From Cryptomeria japonica (lineage: Eukaryota > Streptophyta > Pinopsida > Cupressales > Cupressaceae): DNA of 64,000 bases. Location: assembly GCF_030272615.1 (NCBI RefSeq), contig NC_081412.1:19631932-19695931 (forward strand). The letters run 5' to 3'. Of the stretch, positions 20,137 through 33,009 are shown in pieces. The position numbers were made by a program, and so were the translations under genes. Under the pieces are notes generated by a model. The model was not told the DNA's origin and made no database searches. It saw only the letters and a list, made by a program, of their open reading frames with translations. Each line of letters opens with the position of its first letter. The first letter of the stretch is position 1.

Positions 20137-21649
20137 ATACCTATGTATCAGGAGTAGGCCGTATAGTCTGATCCTGTCCTATGATCATATCAACAACATC
20201 ACTCGTGCCTGCATATCTCTCTCTAGCTATACGTATCATTGAGGAGTGCAAGGGGCTAACTAGATGAATGGGCATTGTGGATGAAGTGTCTGATTGTAGT
20301 AGCATGTCCATAAACCCAGTATGGCTCAAATCTCTCAGTTGCTCCTCAAATGAGTCCAAACCCTCATCTGTGATATGAACCTGATCAACTCGTATCTCCT
20401 CCTCAAATGAATCCAAGCGGCCCTCATCTGTGATATGGACCCGATCAGTTCATAGCTCCTCCTCTACAGCAACAGAGTGATCTATAGGTGGGTCCATACC
20501 TAGAGCATGTGTAGAGTGATGAGAATGTTGTGACTGCCTCAGGGTATGTGTCGATGCCACTATAGCCTGACCATCTCTAAGAATCTCCTCTCTAACACCA
20601 GCCAATGGTATCCCAAGTCGAGATGAAATAAAACTGTAAGCATGTAGTAGGTCCTCGGCTAAATACTGTGACATCTGTACATGTCTACTACCTCTGACTA
20701 TAGCTGCTACCTCATATGGGGAGGGGATGCCAGTAGTAATATACCGATCATCTAAATCTAAAGGCCCTTATGACTAGAAGATGCATGATCTGTGGATGAT
20801 CACGAACATGGTCGACTCATCATATATCTGCCTCACCTGTCAGATGATATGGTTGCTGCTGCTGATGCAATCTATCCAATCCTATCAATTGATTCTCTCT
20901 GAGAAGTAATCACAACATGATCCACTATGGGGGCCATGGATGGGATTACTATAGGAAATCTCTGGCCAACAAGGTCCTTGTGTCTAGGCAGAGCTCGATC
21001 ATGCCTACAATATGCATCTCTATCAGAAATCCTACCCCTCCCATCCATAATATCCTGGAATATCAAGGTAGTTTGGTTTCATCTGACAATGAACCTCAAC
21101 AAATACTTGTCGTGCAAAGTATAATGGTATCTGGTCGTTATTAGGATAACGACCATGGGTTGCTAAGAAGCATGGGTAAATCAATGATGCAACATGTGGG
21201 TCGATACATCTCGTGACTTGATATCCCCTCACCTTACTCTTCTCCTGATACTGTGGAAAGCATCTCTCCTTGATGGTCTCCTTAGAGACCACCCCCACCA
21301 CATTAGCAAAATAATGATGACCCCTCATCTCACTCCTCAACTGTCTATATATATCCTCTATAACCTTAGGTGAGAATGAAGTGTGAGAAATGAATCGCTC
21401 CCTCAATGTCCGCCAACTATCAAAAATGGATGTGCATGTACTCTTGTACACACCATTTGTACGGGGGTCATCTAATATGGCTCTCAACCTATGCAACTCC
21501 CGATCACTGTACTAAAAAATAGTAGCAACATCAAGCAAGGGGGGATCCTGTTGTGGAGGATCAACATCATCAATGTGTGGCTCCTAATCAGGAGCCTACA
21601 CAGGTGGATCCTGATCAGGAGCCTGCGAAGGTATATCCTAGGATGCCAT
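20137..21649 (-). pseudogene. Proposed exon 1 of the decayed gene
   Basis: This holds most of the coding-like sequence. Open stretches are 21496-21032, 21066-20872, 20674-20450 and 20416-20141; the first and the last two share one frame. A His/Gln-rich piece (RLHQQQQPYHLTGEAD) lies near 20850. The end at 20137 is chosen because a donor GTAC there gives the phase needed to join the next exon; a GTATGT seven bases upstream is an alternative donor, but its phase does not fit. Confidence 0.5.
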
Positions 21650-21669
21650 CTATCTAACTACATGTCATA

Positions 21670-21880
21670 AAGTTAAAATAAATATGTAAGCAGAGAGAGA
21701 GAGATCATTTTCATGAGAGAGAGAGAGAGGGATTATACATATAAATCTTCATGAGAGAGAGTGATCATTTTCATTTTCAAAAATTTAAATCTTCAAGAAT
21801 ACATAAAAAATTCAAATATTTCACAGAGAGAGAGAGAGAGATAACATATATTTCAGATCTAGAGATAAAATATATTTTAT
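21670..21880 (+). repeat. GA-rich simple repeats upstream of the decayed gene
   Basis: Interrupted GAGAGA runs lie at about 21691-21704, 21717-21730 and 21823-21840, on the promoter side of the decayed minus-strand gene. AT-rich sequence continues to 22080. No other feature seen. Confidence 0.55.
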
Positions 21881-22079
21881 AGAGATAGAGAGATCTAACA
21901 CGTGTATATTTGAATCTTTGAAATACATAAAAAATTCAAGAACATGATATATAACATGGAATTCAACAATTCTCTAAATTGTTTGACAATTTTTTTGTTA
22001 TTGAACTCCATATCTAAAAAAAATAGAGGTCATTGTATTTTTGTAATTTGGGCCCATATGACTATAAAATTATTAAATC

Positions 22080-24480
22080 TGTAATATGTGATCTTAAGGG
22101 GAATGTCATATGACCCCTTAAGACACTATGTGATGGACTAAGGGGTATGTCGTTCACACTAGGATTTTATGTGATCCTAAGGGGAATGTCATATGTACAC
22201 TAGGATGTTATAAGGGGTCATACATGTGACCTACTAAGGGGTCACGCATGTGTTAATGCATGTGTGACCCCTTAGGACAACATACGACCCCTTAAGACAC
22301 TATGTGATGGACTAAGGGGTATGTCATTCACACTAGGATTTTATAGGGGTCATATGAGGTTCTAAGGGGTCGTGCATGTGTTATAACACGTGTGACCCCT
22401 TAGGACCACATATGACCCCTTAGGACACTATGTGATTGTAAGGGGAATGTCATATGTACACTAGGATGTTATAAGGGGTCCTATGTGACCTACTAAGGGG
22501 TCACGCATGTGTTAATGCATGTGTGACTCCTTAGGACCACATACAACCCCTTAAGATACTATGTGATGGACTAAGGGGTATGTCGTTCACACTAGGATTT
22601 TATAAGGGGTCATATGTGGTTCTAAGGGGTCATACATGTGTTATAACACATGTGTGACCCCTCAGGACCACATATGACCCCTTAGGACACTATGTGATTG
22701 TAAGGGGAGGAAGGTCCCACCGGTTCATTTCTTTGGGAGCCCCTAGAGATAGTAAGGCTTACTACTTACTAGATGATAACGAGTGAAACAACTTCCTAGT
22801 TAAGGCATTGCTTTCATGAATGGATGTGGCAGAATGAACCAATTCCCCCCAAACTCACAGTAGCAAACTAAGATTCCTTGTCCCCTTGTTCCAATGTAGC
22901 ACCTACTCATACAGAAACTTTCTGGAGGATTAAAGCCACTGCAATGGTCACTAAGATAGCTCCATGGAATGTAACTTAGGCAAACACCAGCATGAGCCCA
23001 CCATCACTCAGATTTGAAGTTGCCTGGTTTCTATCCCCTCTCTCCCATCGAATTAGGAAAGTTAAAGATGGAGCACTTTGTCAAGAAAGGTATCTTCTTA
23101 GCACCCAAAAGCTAGCAAGAGATCAATTAGCAGCACATCAGAGATCGACGAGCAGAACTTGAAGTTCATAAGTAAGATCATTTTCCCAGGTCGAGACAAG
23201 TTGATAGGCTCCTATTTTCTGTGTTTGTTTTAGTTTAATATTGAATTTAAAATAGAGAAATTATTTCAATAATTTCTCTATTTCTCTTTTTTTAAACCTC
23301 AGAATCCCAAAGGCAATCACAACTCGCTACGGGGATGGAAGCAAAAATTTGGTAGGATGGAAGGTATAGCCCCTGTAGGATGGAAGCAAAAATTTGGTAG
23401 GGTGAAGAATCATATGTACACTAGATGTTATAAGGGGTCATATGTGACCTACTAAGGGGTCACGCATGTGTTAATGCATGTGTAACCCCTTAGGACAACA
23501 TACGACCCCTTAAGACACTATGTGATGGACTAAGGGGTATGTCATTCACACTAGGATTTTATAAGGGGTCATATGTGGTTCTAAGGGGTCACGCAAGTGT
23601 TATAACACATTTCACCCCTTAGGACCACATATGACCCCTTAGGACACTATGTGATCCTAAGGGGAATGTAATATGTACACTAGGATGTTATAAGGGGTCA
23701 TATCTGACCTACTAAGGGGTCACACATGTTTTAATGTATGTGTGACCCCTTAGGACCACATACAACCCCTTAAGATACTATGCGATGGACTAAGGGGTAT
23801 GTCGTTCACACTAGGATTTTATAAATAACACATGCATGACCCCTTAGGACCACATATGACCCCTTAGGACACTATGTGATCCTAAGGAGAATGTCATATG
23901 TACACTAGGATATTATAAGGGGTCATATGTGACCTACTAAGGGGTCACACATGTGTTAATGCATGTGTGATCCCTTAGGACCACATGTGATCACTTAAGA
24001 CACTATGTGATGGACTAAGGGGTATTTCGTTCACACTAGGATTTTATAAGGGGTCATATGTGGTTCTAAGGGGTCACACATGTGTGACCCCTTAGGACCA
24101 CATATGACCCCTTAGGACACTATGTGATCATAAGGGGAATGTCATATGTACACTAGGATGTTATAAGGGGTCATATGTGACCTACTAAGGGGTCACGCAT
24201 GTGTTAATGCATGTGTGACCCCTTAGGACAACATACGACCCCTTAAGACACTATGTGTTGGACTAAGGGGTATGTCGTTCACACTAGGATTTTATAAGGG
24301 GTCATATGTGGTTCTAAGGGGTCACGCATGTGTTATAACACATGTGTGACCCCTTAGGACCACATATGACCCCTTAGGACACTATCTGATCCTAAAGGGA
24401 ATGTCATATGTACACTAGTATGTTATATGTGATCCTCTATGGTCCTAAGGGAATGTATAGTGTCATCAAGGGCATATGTG
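22080..24480. repeat. Palindromic satellite array 1, about 262-bp higher-order unit
   Basis: The array is built from modules such as CTAAGGGGTCATATGTGG and its reverse complement. The phrase GATGGACTAAGGGGTATGTC returns near 22305 and 22568 (263 bp apart) and near 23523 and 23785 (262), with shortened copies after that. Inside each unit two nearly perfect palindromes of about 76 bp are centred on ATGTGTTATAACACAT and ATGTGTTAATGCATGT, flanked by GGGGTC on one arm and GACCCC on the other. The array is interrupted at 22713-23408. Confidence 0.9.
22713..23408. mobile_element. Insertion of about 700 bp inside satellite array 1, unclassified
   Basis: The satellite phrase GTAAGGGGA breaks at about 22712 and resumes with ATCATATGTACACTAG at about 23409. 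The sequence between is single-copy in the window and much less regular. Its right end holds a direct repeat of GGATGGAAGCAAAAATTTGG (near 23335 and 23379). No long ORF, terminal inverted repeat or poly-A tail is obvious. Confidence 0.5.
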
Positions 24481-24484
24481 GTCT

Positions 24485-25130
24485 TAAGGGGTCATGTTGT
24501 GCATGTAATAGGATGTGAAAATGGGTCACATTGTAGAGGATTTATTTTGTCTAATTTGTTATCTAATTTTTCTAATGTTTTTTTAAATTAAAATTTATTA
24601 ATTTTTCTAACGTTTAATTTATTATATTTAGGTTTGTGACATTTTTCTAATTTTCTTTTTTTGCTAATGTTTTTCTAAGTTCTAATTTACTACCTTAGAT
24701 TTCTATGTTTTTCATAACAATTTTTTAAAATGTCGAAAAAAAAATACATATATATAGTTATGTAATTTTAAAAACAAATTGACACATTTCAATCAAAACA
24801 TTAAATTATCAAACATTTTTCTAAAATAATGAAAAACAATAAATTATCAAACATTTTTCTAAAATGTTGAAAAACAATATTTATACAATTATTTAATTAA
24901 AAAAATAAATTAACAAATAAATTATTTATTAATTTAATAAAAAAAGACATTATTAAACCAAACAAAGGGTTATTTTGTGCACCTGATATAATAAAGGTCG
25001 AAAACTAAAATATGAGAGACACTAGCTATTGCAGACAAAGCACGATGATGTGATGCTAACAACTGGTTCGATCCAACCCCCACTGGACAGAAAAAGACAA
25101 CTTTGACAATGACTCTTTAACTGTCACATT
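24485..25130. other. AT-rich spacer
   Basis: Rich in TTTTTCTAA and ATTTATTAA runs; no gene or defined repeat seen. Confidence 0.45.
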
Positions 25131-25139
25131 CGCTGTTTA

Positions 25140-25418
25140 TAAAAGTTTTCAAAAAACCTAACCGAAAATGGGTTCGAGCAAATGGGGGGTTCGAGCGAAC
25201 CCCTTAGAATATTAATATTTTGGTGGGTTTGCTCGAACCAAAAATCCACCCTTGGTTCGAGTGAACCCACGACCGCAAGCTGGTTCAATCGAACTCAGAG
25301 GGGTAGTTCAATCAAACAAGCCTATTTCGCTCGAACCCCGCAAAAAGTAAACTTCCCACTTTCGCCAAATTCCTTCGTTGGTGAAAGTGGGAACCAGCTT
25401 TGTGAATTCATTCCATTC
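25140..25418 (+). mobile_element. Right-end fragment related to the TIR element at 51393
   Basis: It shares with 52180-52455 a cluster of GGTTCGA(G/A)(C/T)GAACCCC motifs and a terminal part of the type GGGAACCA-N-TTTGTGAATTCA. The matching left end was not found. The fragment abuts the terpene synthase-like upstream copy that begins at about 25420. Confidence 0.45.
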
Positions 25419-25419
25419 T

Positions 25420-26110
<691 letters not shown>

Positions 26111-26399
26111 AAATTATGTAAACATTTTGAAAGTCATTGTATGCATCTTGAAACCTCTTGTCAGTCTTCCTAAGATCTTGCAAACAATAGTCAACTTCTT
26201 TAATGTTGTCCTTAAAAATAGTGGTCAAGACCCACCCTCTAACACTTTCATGAACCTATCAATTGGCAATTTGAGTGTTAATGTGACTTGTTCAATGATC
26301 AACAAAGTAAACATACCTTGTTAATGTGACTTGTTCAATGAGTCTACAACTAGACCACGTAAGAATCTCATCCTTGCCTTGGTAAACATGCATGTTTTA

Positions 26400-28310
26400 T
26401 TTATTCCATAGAAACCATAAGTTTTGTGTAGATAGACCAAACCAAATCACATTATATTCTTTACTCGGCCCTTTGACATACCCAGCTTCAACCCAGACCA
26501 AGACCTTTTATCATATATATCCCACCATTAACATTTCCCATAAACAATGACCAAATTGAAGTAGAATATTTACACTAAAAGAAGAGATGCATATAATCTT
26601 CAATTCAACCACATAGGAGACAGTTCACAAAGTTAGAGTTAAAGGCTAATGTTTGGATCATAAAATGCCGCCTAAAATAGCTCTCTTTGGGATCAATTTT
26701 ATTAGACCAACATTTAAGAAAAAAATTGACCATTCTTTACATTCCCAATCCAGGATCCATTTTTCTTAGTATGCTCAAGGATACAGTTTGATTGAACAAG
26801 TTTTTTGTATAGGCACTTAGCTTTAAGATTAAAGAAAGGAGATCCATCAATGTACTTGAATTTGGAAAAACAATCGGGGTTATTATTTATTTTAACAGGT
26901 TGATTTAACATTCCTAGCTTATTTTTTATCATGGCATAAGTTATTTTTCTATTCACAAATAGCTTATATTCATCTTGAAGAGTGCTCCATTTCTCTGATT
27001 TACCATTGCAAAAGACATTCTCCAAAGTTGAGATTCCTTACCTATTCCATTTTCTGGCAAAGAAACCATGTAGTAGGGCTAAGGGTTTACTTTTTTGCTC
27101 TATTTTCCACCATAGAGATATAAAAGCACATACTTCACCAAGTGATTATACTATATTGCCTCAGTGTGTTTCACTTACTCTTTGCACCTCTCCCAGGACC
27201 TCCAAATGTTGTGGAAAAAAACATAACCTGGAGGAATAGCATTAAAACTATTAAAAAGGTTGTCTATCATATGGATATCATTCCAACTTCTTGCATTCTT
27301 TGGATGAGCTTATTTAATGTTCTATTTGACTAAAATATTCCATGGTCCATTACCTACCATATCCCTAATAGTCCACTTAGTATCTAGGGCTATACCTTGT
27401 ATTTTCAAATCTTTAAGTCCCAACATCTTCACTCATGCAACACCACTCCTAGCTAGCTGCATGTATTTTATTTTTCATTTTCCATCTAAACAATAAGAAA
27501 ATCCTGATTATTTTCTGAATAATATTGACCTGATAACTAACAAAAAACCAAATAGAAACATAATAAATAGAGTATGAAGAGAGAATTTCCTGATAGACTT
27601 TCCCTCTGCCAACAAGGGAGAGATATTATACATCCAATTCATCATATTTTTTAGAGTGAGAGAAACTGAGAAAGGTATACTCAAGTACCTTACAATCTTG
27701 CCAAGTCGCCCCATTGCCATCCAAGCCCACTCATACAATCCAAATCCTTATTAGACCACCCTAACAAAATGGATTTAGAATAAAAAAAAAATTGTTCATG
27801 ATGCATGACAGAAGAATTCCAACCTATTACTAATATTCACCATGTTATCCCTATCCATGGTTGGGAAAATAATTTTATGGTTTGCAAATTAAATATTGAT
27901 AAACTAAGATTCATTTGGGCGCCTATTTCCTTGAAGTTTGGGTCTTATAAGCTTAGATCTAATTTATATTGTAGTGCCTTCGAAGCAATGAAAAAAAGAG
28001 TAGGATCCAATGGGAATCCATGTCTAATGGATCTACCCAAGGGGAAGGCATTAGATATTTCTCCATTGATTTCAACACGGACATTTGTATCCTTAAACAA
28101 AATCTTAGTCATTCTACAAAATACAAAATGCATTAGGGAATCACAGTGCATCTATAATTGTAAAAATGAATGACCACTCAACTCTATCATATTCTTTTTT
28201 TAAATCTAGCGACAAAATACCCACTTCTTGTCCATTTCTCATGTCCCATCTTAGCCCTTCCTAGCTAGTCAATAGATTTTCTAAAATATATTTGCCCTTG
28301 ATGAAATTGT
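26400..28310 (-). pseudogene. Decayed LINE (non-LTR retrotransposon) pol, 3' part
   Basis: Minus-strand fragments come in the right order: KKEYDRVEWSF (RT motif with the first Asp region) near 28180, INGEISNAFPLGRSIRHGFP near 28060, a thumb-like GKIVRYLSIPFSV near 27670, then near 26720-26600 a zf-RVT-like block with KIDPKRAILRRHFMIQ and CLLCG. Frames shift and stop repeatedly, and the FADD catalytic motif was not found, so it is inactive. It is cut at 28308 by an LTR-like sequence. Confidence 0.75.
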
Positions 28311-28995
28311 TGGAATCAATGAACACTAAGAGGGGGGGTGAATCAGTGTTCTACAACTTTTAGCTTTCTTAATCTAACCTTTAATCCACTTAATGAAAAT
28401 GAATAAAAGTAAAGTGTAGCAACACAAAGCAAGAAACAATATCACCAGAACACCAAGATTTTATACGTGGATAACCCAGTCAAGGGAAAAACCACGATGG
28501 GAATCCTACCCACAGTAAGATAATACTCTGTTAGATGTATGTGAAAATTTTACATAGGAATGCACATGCATTTAGGCTCACTGCTCAAATAAAATAAGGG
28601 CTACAACCTTGAGGAAGAATCACTGTCTTACAAAGGAATTACAAAAGATAACAAAAAGATTGAACTATAAATTAGCATCTACAAATGCCTGGGATAGTTC
28701 CAATTTAAGCACAAAATACAAATGTCTCACTGCTCTATTATGCTAATCTACTTTAATCCGAAGCAAAATCCTTCAATTGTGCACGTGAAACTATGCACAA
28801 TCGCACATACACAACACTGGAATACTTTCTTATGATCAAAATGAACTTTCCAATCTCTTATATATATCCGCAACATGAATTTAGCTCATCAACAAATCAG
28901 CTTCAGTAACACTTGCAAAATATGAAACGTGTAAGATGTGTCAGCTAAATCTGTTCCCCAATGCATATGCGGACCAAAACAAATTGACTATATTT
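28308..28995. mobile_element. LTR-like fragment inserted in the LINE
   Basis: It starts TGTTGGAATCAATGAACACT exactly where the LINE reading breaks and holds the GGGAAAAACCACGATGGG phrase. No partner LTR or coding region was found, so it may be a solo or truncated LTR. The right end is uncertain. Confidence 0.4.
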
Positions 28996-28996
28996 T

Positions 28997-29718
28997 ATAT
29001 GCTATTAAGAGGATCCTAAAATAGAGCTAAAATTCTTATCTTGTTTCTAGTGTCCTTACCATTTTTTCTCCTCAACAAGTTTTTCAATCCCCTTTAGTTA
29101 GAGGTGATATATAAAATTCTAAATTTTAAGATTCATAACCTACCAAACTCTATTACTTTTAAATTCCTTCCAAGAAAAATAATAGGATTTTTAAATATTT
29201 TTGTGTCATAAAAAATCACAACTCGATTATCTGTATCCTATCCTAATTAATAGGGATTGTATGAGCATCTAGCACTGTGCGATCAAAAGGACATACATGT
29301 GAAAGTAATTTAATTTTTTTGTGGTTTGAATTTAATTGTTGTCATTGCATCAAGTAATATATTTGACAAGTGATATCCTATGATGAAATCTATTATGAAG
29401 ACTATTATAGATGGTTATTTCTAGTGGTGTTCAGCAAGGGAGGTTTGGTGTGTGAGACAAAGACAAATAATTATAGGTGGTCACAAAACAAAGGAAGAGG
29501 AAGGTGTCATAGGAGCAATCTATGGTGGATTTTATGAAGTACTTGGACAAAGAGATTAAAGGTCTTGCTTTGAGAAGTTGGATGGTCATAATTTGGGAAA
29601 TGTCTGATGGTTTAGATAGGTCCACTGACATATGTATTCATGAGGCATTGTATAAGATTCTTTTGGATTTAGCATACAATTGCAAGCATTGAAACACCTT
29701 TGAAATTATACAATCATT
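28997..29718. repeat. Duplicated block, copy at 29 kb
   Basis: It matches 33010-33757 over about 720 bp in the same orientation, starting with ATATGCTAT(T/C)AAGAGGATCC and running to TTTGAAATT(A/G)TACAATCATTA. A shorter match is at 44390-44510, upstream of the intact terpene synthase, so the block belongs to the duplicated terpene synthase flank. Confidence 0.85.
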
Positions 29719-30270
29719 AAATCTGTTGGATATTGATGCTGGTAGGATATGTTGTTGTCGTTGATGTCAACATAATCCTGTGTTTTGGTGTTGTAGAAAG
29801 TTGTTTGGTGATCCGGTGTTTGCAGTGAGTTGGTCTGGAGGTTGGGATGTTGAATCAACTAGAGATACTTCATCAATTCCATGATGCTATGTGGCGATTT
29901 GGTCAATTTGTGGATTTTGGCATAAAGATTGTTCTTTTGTGCTCTGTAGTTGGCAGAGTCTGGTATTTGACCCGTTGTGCTCCGGCATGATCATATTTTT
30001 GGTTGCGGATCTGGGAGAGTATTTTGGATGTTCATGTGTATCTTCATTTCAAATGGTTCATGATTTAGTGCTCTGCAAGTTATCTTTCTAGTCCGAATTG
30101 TTGTTGATAAGTGTTCTTGAGTGTTAGCGTGTTGATCGATGAAGATTTGAATAAAGATGGAGATGAAGGGTCGCGACAACGTTCAATGCTTATGGTCGTG
30201 TCATTTCGCAACCAAATTTCAATGAAGTATTTTCACTCATGGTCATGTGCGCAAAATACGAGACAGTATT
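29719..30270. mobile_element. Probable LTR fragment inserted at the end of the 29-kb block
   Basis: The duplicated block ends here and the sequence turns to TGTTGGATATTGATGCTGG, followed by GTTGATGTCAACATAATCC, a phrase typical of copia-type LTR starts. It has no partner and no coding region. The right end is approximate. A region of similar character is at 54340-54960. Confidence 0.4.
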
Positions 30271-30639
30271 AAATTGGGATAGTTGATAGAGAGTGCATGT
30301 ATATGTCTTGCTTTATTTTTTTCCATGCTTTGCATGTACATTTTCTCACTGATTTTTTCACCCCTGTTCTTTTCTCCAAATTTCATTTTTTTATTCCTTT
30401 TACAAACTTTTTATGCTAATCAATCATTACACGATAAATTTTCAAAATCAAGGGAAATTTTAGGGTATTATAATCAGTGAATTTTAATAAAATTTTAATA
30501 ATTGGGTCTTGAAAAAGTAAATTTTAGAAAAAAATCATTTGATCATCAAGTTTTGTACAATTTAGATTATAAGCTTCTATATCTAGAGACCAAGTGCCTA
30601 TATATTCAACCCTTGAATTAAGTTCACCAATGTAGGCTA

Positions 30640-31150
30640 TGTTCCAACCATAATTTTGAGCATCCGAGAGTATCCTAGAGGTACTTGTGTAGTGGTTTAT
30701 TTGAATCTAAACTTAATCTTCTTTTGAGTAATGATTCATCCAACAAATTTCTCTGTCTTATAAATTTGACAAATTACTTCTACAACCATTCTTTCTACGT
30801 TGCTATTTTTGAAATATCCAATGCCTCTAATAATAGACTATGAGAGTGGTCATAATCATTTAAAGCTATCTCCATTAAGCCCATTCTCATCTAGCTTCTC
30901 TTTCTCACCTCATAGTCATCTGAGCAAACTGCCTAGTAATCCTCCATAAGATAAGGAGAGTGACAGTTGTTGTTAATAAATTCAAAGATGAAGAGATTTT
31001 GCTATATTTAGAGGGGGGATTCCATACAAGGTTTTCAAATAAATTTTTTTAGAGCTATGTACCAATCATAATTTTAAGCATCCAAGAGTATCCTAGAGGT
31101 ACTTGAGGAGTGGTTTCTTTGAATTTGAACTTAATCTTGTTGAAGAGAAA
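30640..31150. repeat. Short direct duplication next to the exon 1 relic
   Basis: About 85 bp at 30645-30730 recurs at 31045-31135: ATCATAATTTTGAGCATCC, GAGTATCCTAGAGGTACTTG, AGTGGTTT(A/C)TTTGAAT. No coding function can be supported. Confidence 0.65.
30735..30789 (-). pseudogene. Relic of terpene synthase exon 1 (copy 2)
   Basis: The minus strand from an ATG at 30789 reads MVVEVICQIYKTEKFVG and then TGA, against [19 protein letters not shown] at the start of the intact gene. The match extends into the 5' untranslated region (AATAGCA(A/G)CGTA, TTTGA(A/C)A). No further exons follow towards lower coordinates. Confidence 0.7.
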
Positions 31151-31914
31151 GGATTCATCACCAGCTCTTCATCAATAGTTGCAACATGTTCCTTTTTGAG
31201 TTTGAAATAATTGTCTAGGAGGTTTTTCCCAATGGATTTTCTCAGTTTTCGTTTGGTACATCATTAGTCTTTGTTCCAACACCCAAAGCACTTTTTATCC
31301 ATCTAGTTAAGCTTAAGGGTGGTACTGAGTGTATAATATTCTACCTAGAATATGTCTTTTATATAGTTTATCTTGTCGATGTTATCTACTATGGATAAGC
31401 TTGTTGAGTTGTACTTTCTTGCATAGAGTTGCATAACCTATATTCTAGATAGCAAATATTATTCTTGATATCCCATCCTCTTGCTATATATTTGTCAATC
31501 ATGTTGTGATTTTAGCAAATCCATTTTGACTATTGCATTGCACATTCTATATTTTAGTTAATCTCTTAACTTGTTGATATCAACCATCTATTCTAAGATC
31601 TTGGCTATTCCCATAAGAAATGTCAATAGCCTTTAATATTAAACCAACACAATATTATAGAGGCAAGCTGACCCAAATAAGACTAGAAGCTAGAATGGTA
31701 CCTTATTTAAATCAAAATAAAGAAACTAGAATTTGGTGCGTAACTAACACATAAATAACTACCATCTTAAAAAATGGTAAGAATCTAAAAAAATATCAAT
31801 GTCTTTTAATGACCAATATTTAAGTAAATCGATCAAAATTGGTGATAATTCATTATATTAACATATAAAAGCACATATTTTTAAACTCTTCTCCATGTGT
31901 GTGTGTGTGTGTGT

Positions 31915-32460
31915 GATTTTAAAAAAGGGTATTTTGTCCTTGTAGGTGTGAATATATGATGATTATGTCAATTTAAGTATTTTTAATTGGAATTCCTAGT
32001 AACAATAGCTAGCCTTCAATTTTTTAACAAATTATATTCATTGGTTTTAAATGTTATTCTTAAACAACAAATAGGTTAATAGGTTAAAGGCATATTTTTT
32101 CTAATAATAAATTAATATTATTCAAGTCGCTTTTATATGTTATTAGAGTGTAAATTGTTTTTTAATTCTTTAACAATTTAATCTTGTTATGTTTAAATAA
32201 AGTACGTCGTTCAGCTTAAGGCACATATAAACTAAATTTTTTTGTATCATATTTTGGAGGAGAAACATATGAAATTCAAACACCTTCACTTTCCTCCTTT
32301 TTACAAAGAAAACCCTTGTTTATATAAAAATTCACGATTTCCATCATCACTTGCTTGGTAAAATGGTGCAAGATGACTCCTTGCCACCAAAAATCCTTCC
32401 TTCTATCTTTATCCACAAACAAACAATTATGAATTACATTTTTCCCTAGAATATACAAGG
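31915..32460. repeat. Relic of the terpene synthase upstream region (copy 2)
   Basis: It matches 43907-44380 in order and orientation (GTCCTTGTAGGTGTGAATA; TTCAATTTTTTAACAAATTAT; TTCA(C/G)(G/A)(A/G)TTTCCATCATCA). It lies about 1.1 kb upstream of the exon 1 relic at 30789. A (GT)n run sits at its edge at 31896-31915. Confidence 0.7.
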
Positions 32461-33009
32461 AAATATGAAGTTGAAAAAGTGGATCCTATATTTTAATTGA
32501 ATATATATAATATAGCACTTGTATTCATTATATCCTTAGCCATCATAGTAAATAACTGCCTCTTGCAATCACTTAGGCAACTTCATATCTACTCTAATTT
32601 TTTATATGTTGTATAAATTTAATATATTTCTCCCCATAGTAATGCAAATAGCTCCCAATCCTTAACCACCACAATATTACAAAGGTCGGGAAGCTTAACT
32701 CAGACAAGAATAGAAGAGAACGATTCTTTATTTGGATCAAAAGTAGGAATTTTGAGTTTTGTGCACAATTAAATAGCATCTAAAAATCATTCTTAAGACT
32801 GTAAAATGAAACCAATATATATTTTATAAAGTGTAATAAACATTTAAATAACTCATTCAAATTTGGCCATTTAAATAACTCATTCAAATTTGGCCATTTA
32901 AATAACTCATTCAAATTTGGCCATAATCCATTGTATTAACATATAAAAAATATTTTTGTTAATTCTAATACATATATGTACAGAATCCTCATATTTAATT
33001 ATATACAAT

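Larger units (their letters stand above)
6972..21649 (-). pseudogene. Decayed multi-exon gene of unknown family, split by element B
   Basis: Reading minus: the ATG at 21649 starts a Gln/Asp/Pro-rich N-terminus (APDQDPP then APD plus a stop plus EP), then a folded-looking region at 21496-21032 (LRERFISHTSFSPKVIEDIY; RGHHYFANVVGVVSKETIKE; YPNNDQIPLYFARQVFVEVH), and more coding-like segments to about 20137. A second exon is proposed at 20020-19950 and a last one at 7052-6972. The exon 2 donor CAG|GTTAGT and the exon 3 acceptor TTTGCAG join in phase 0 and give a tail ending RLVRSRHDPC. There are many in-frame stops and about three frame changes between 21066 and 20674, so it is dead. I do not recognise the family; it could be a host gene or a transposon-borne gene. 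The whole of element B lies in the last intron. Confidence 0.55.

Noticed and set aside
22080-24480. Resemblance to a CRISPR array or to bacterial palindromic elements
   Set aside because: There are no unique spacers or cas genes; everything around is plant nuclear sequence, and the units are tandem palindromes.
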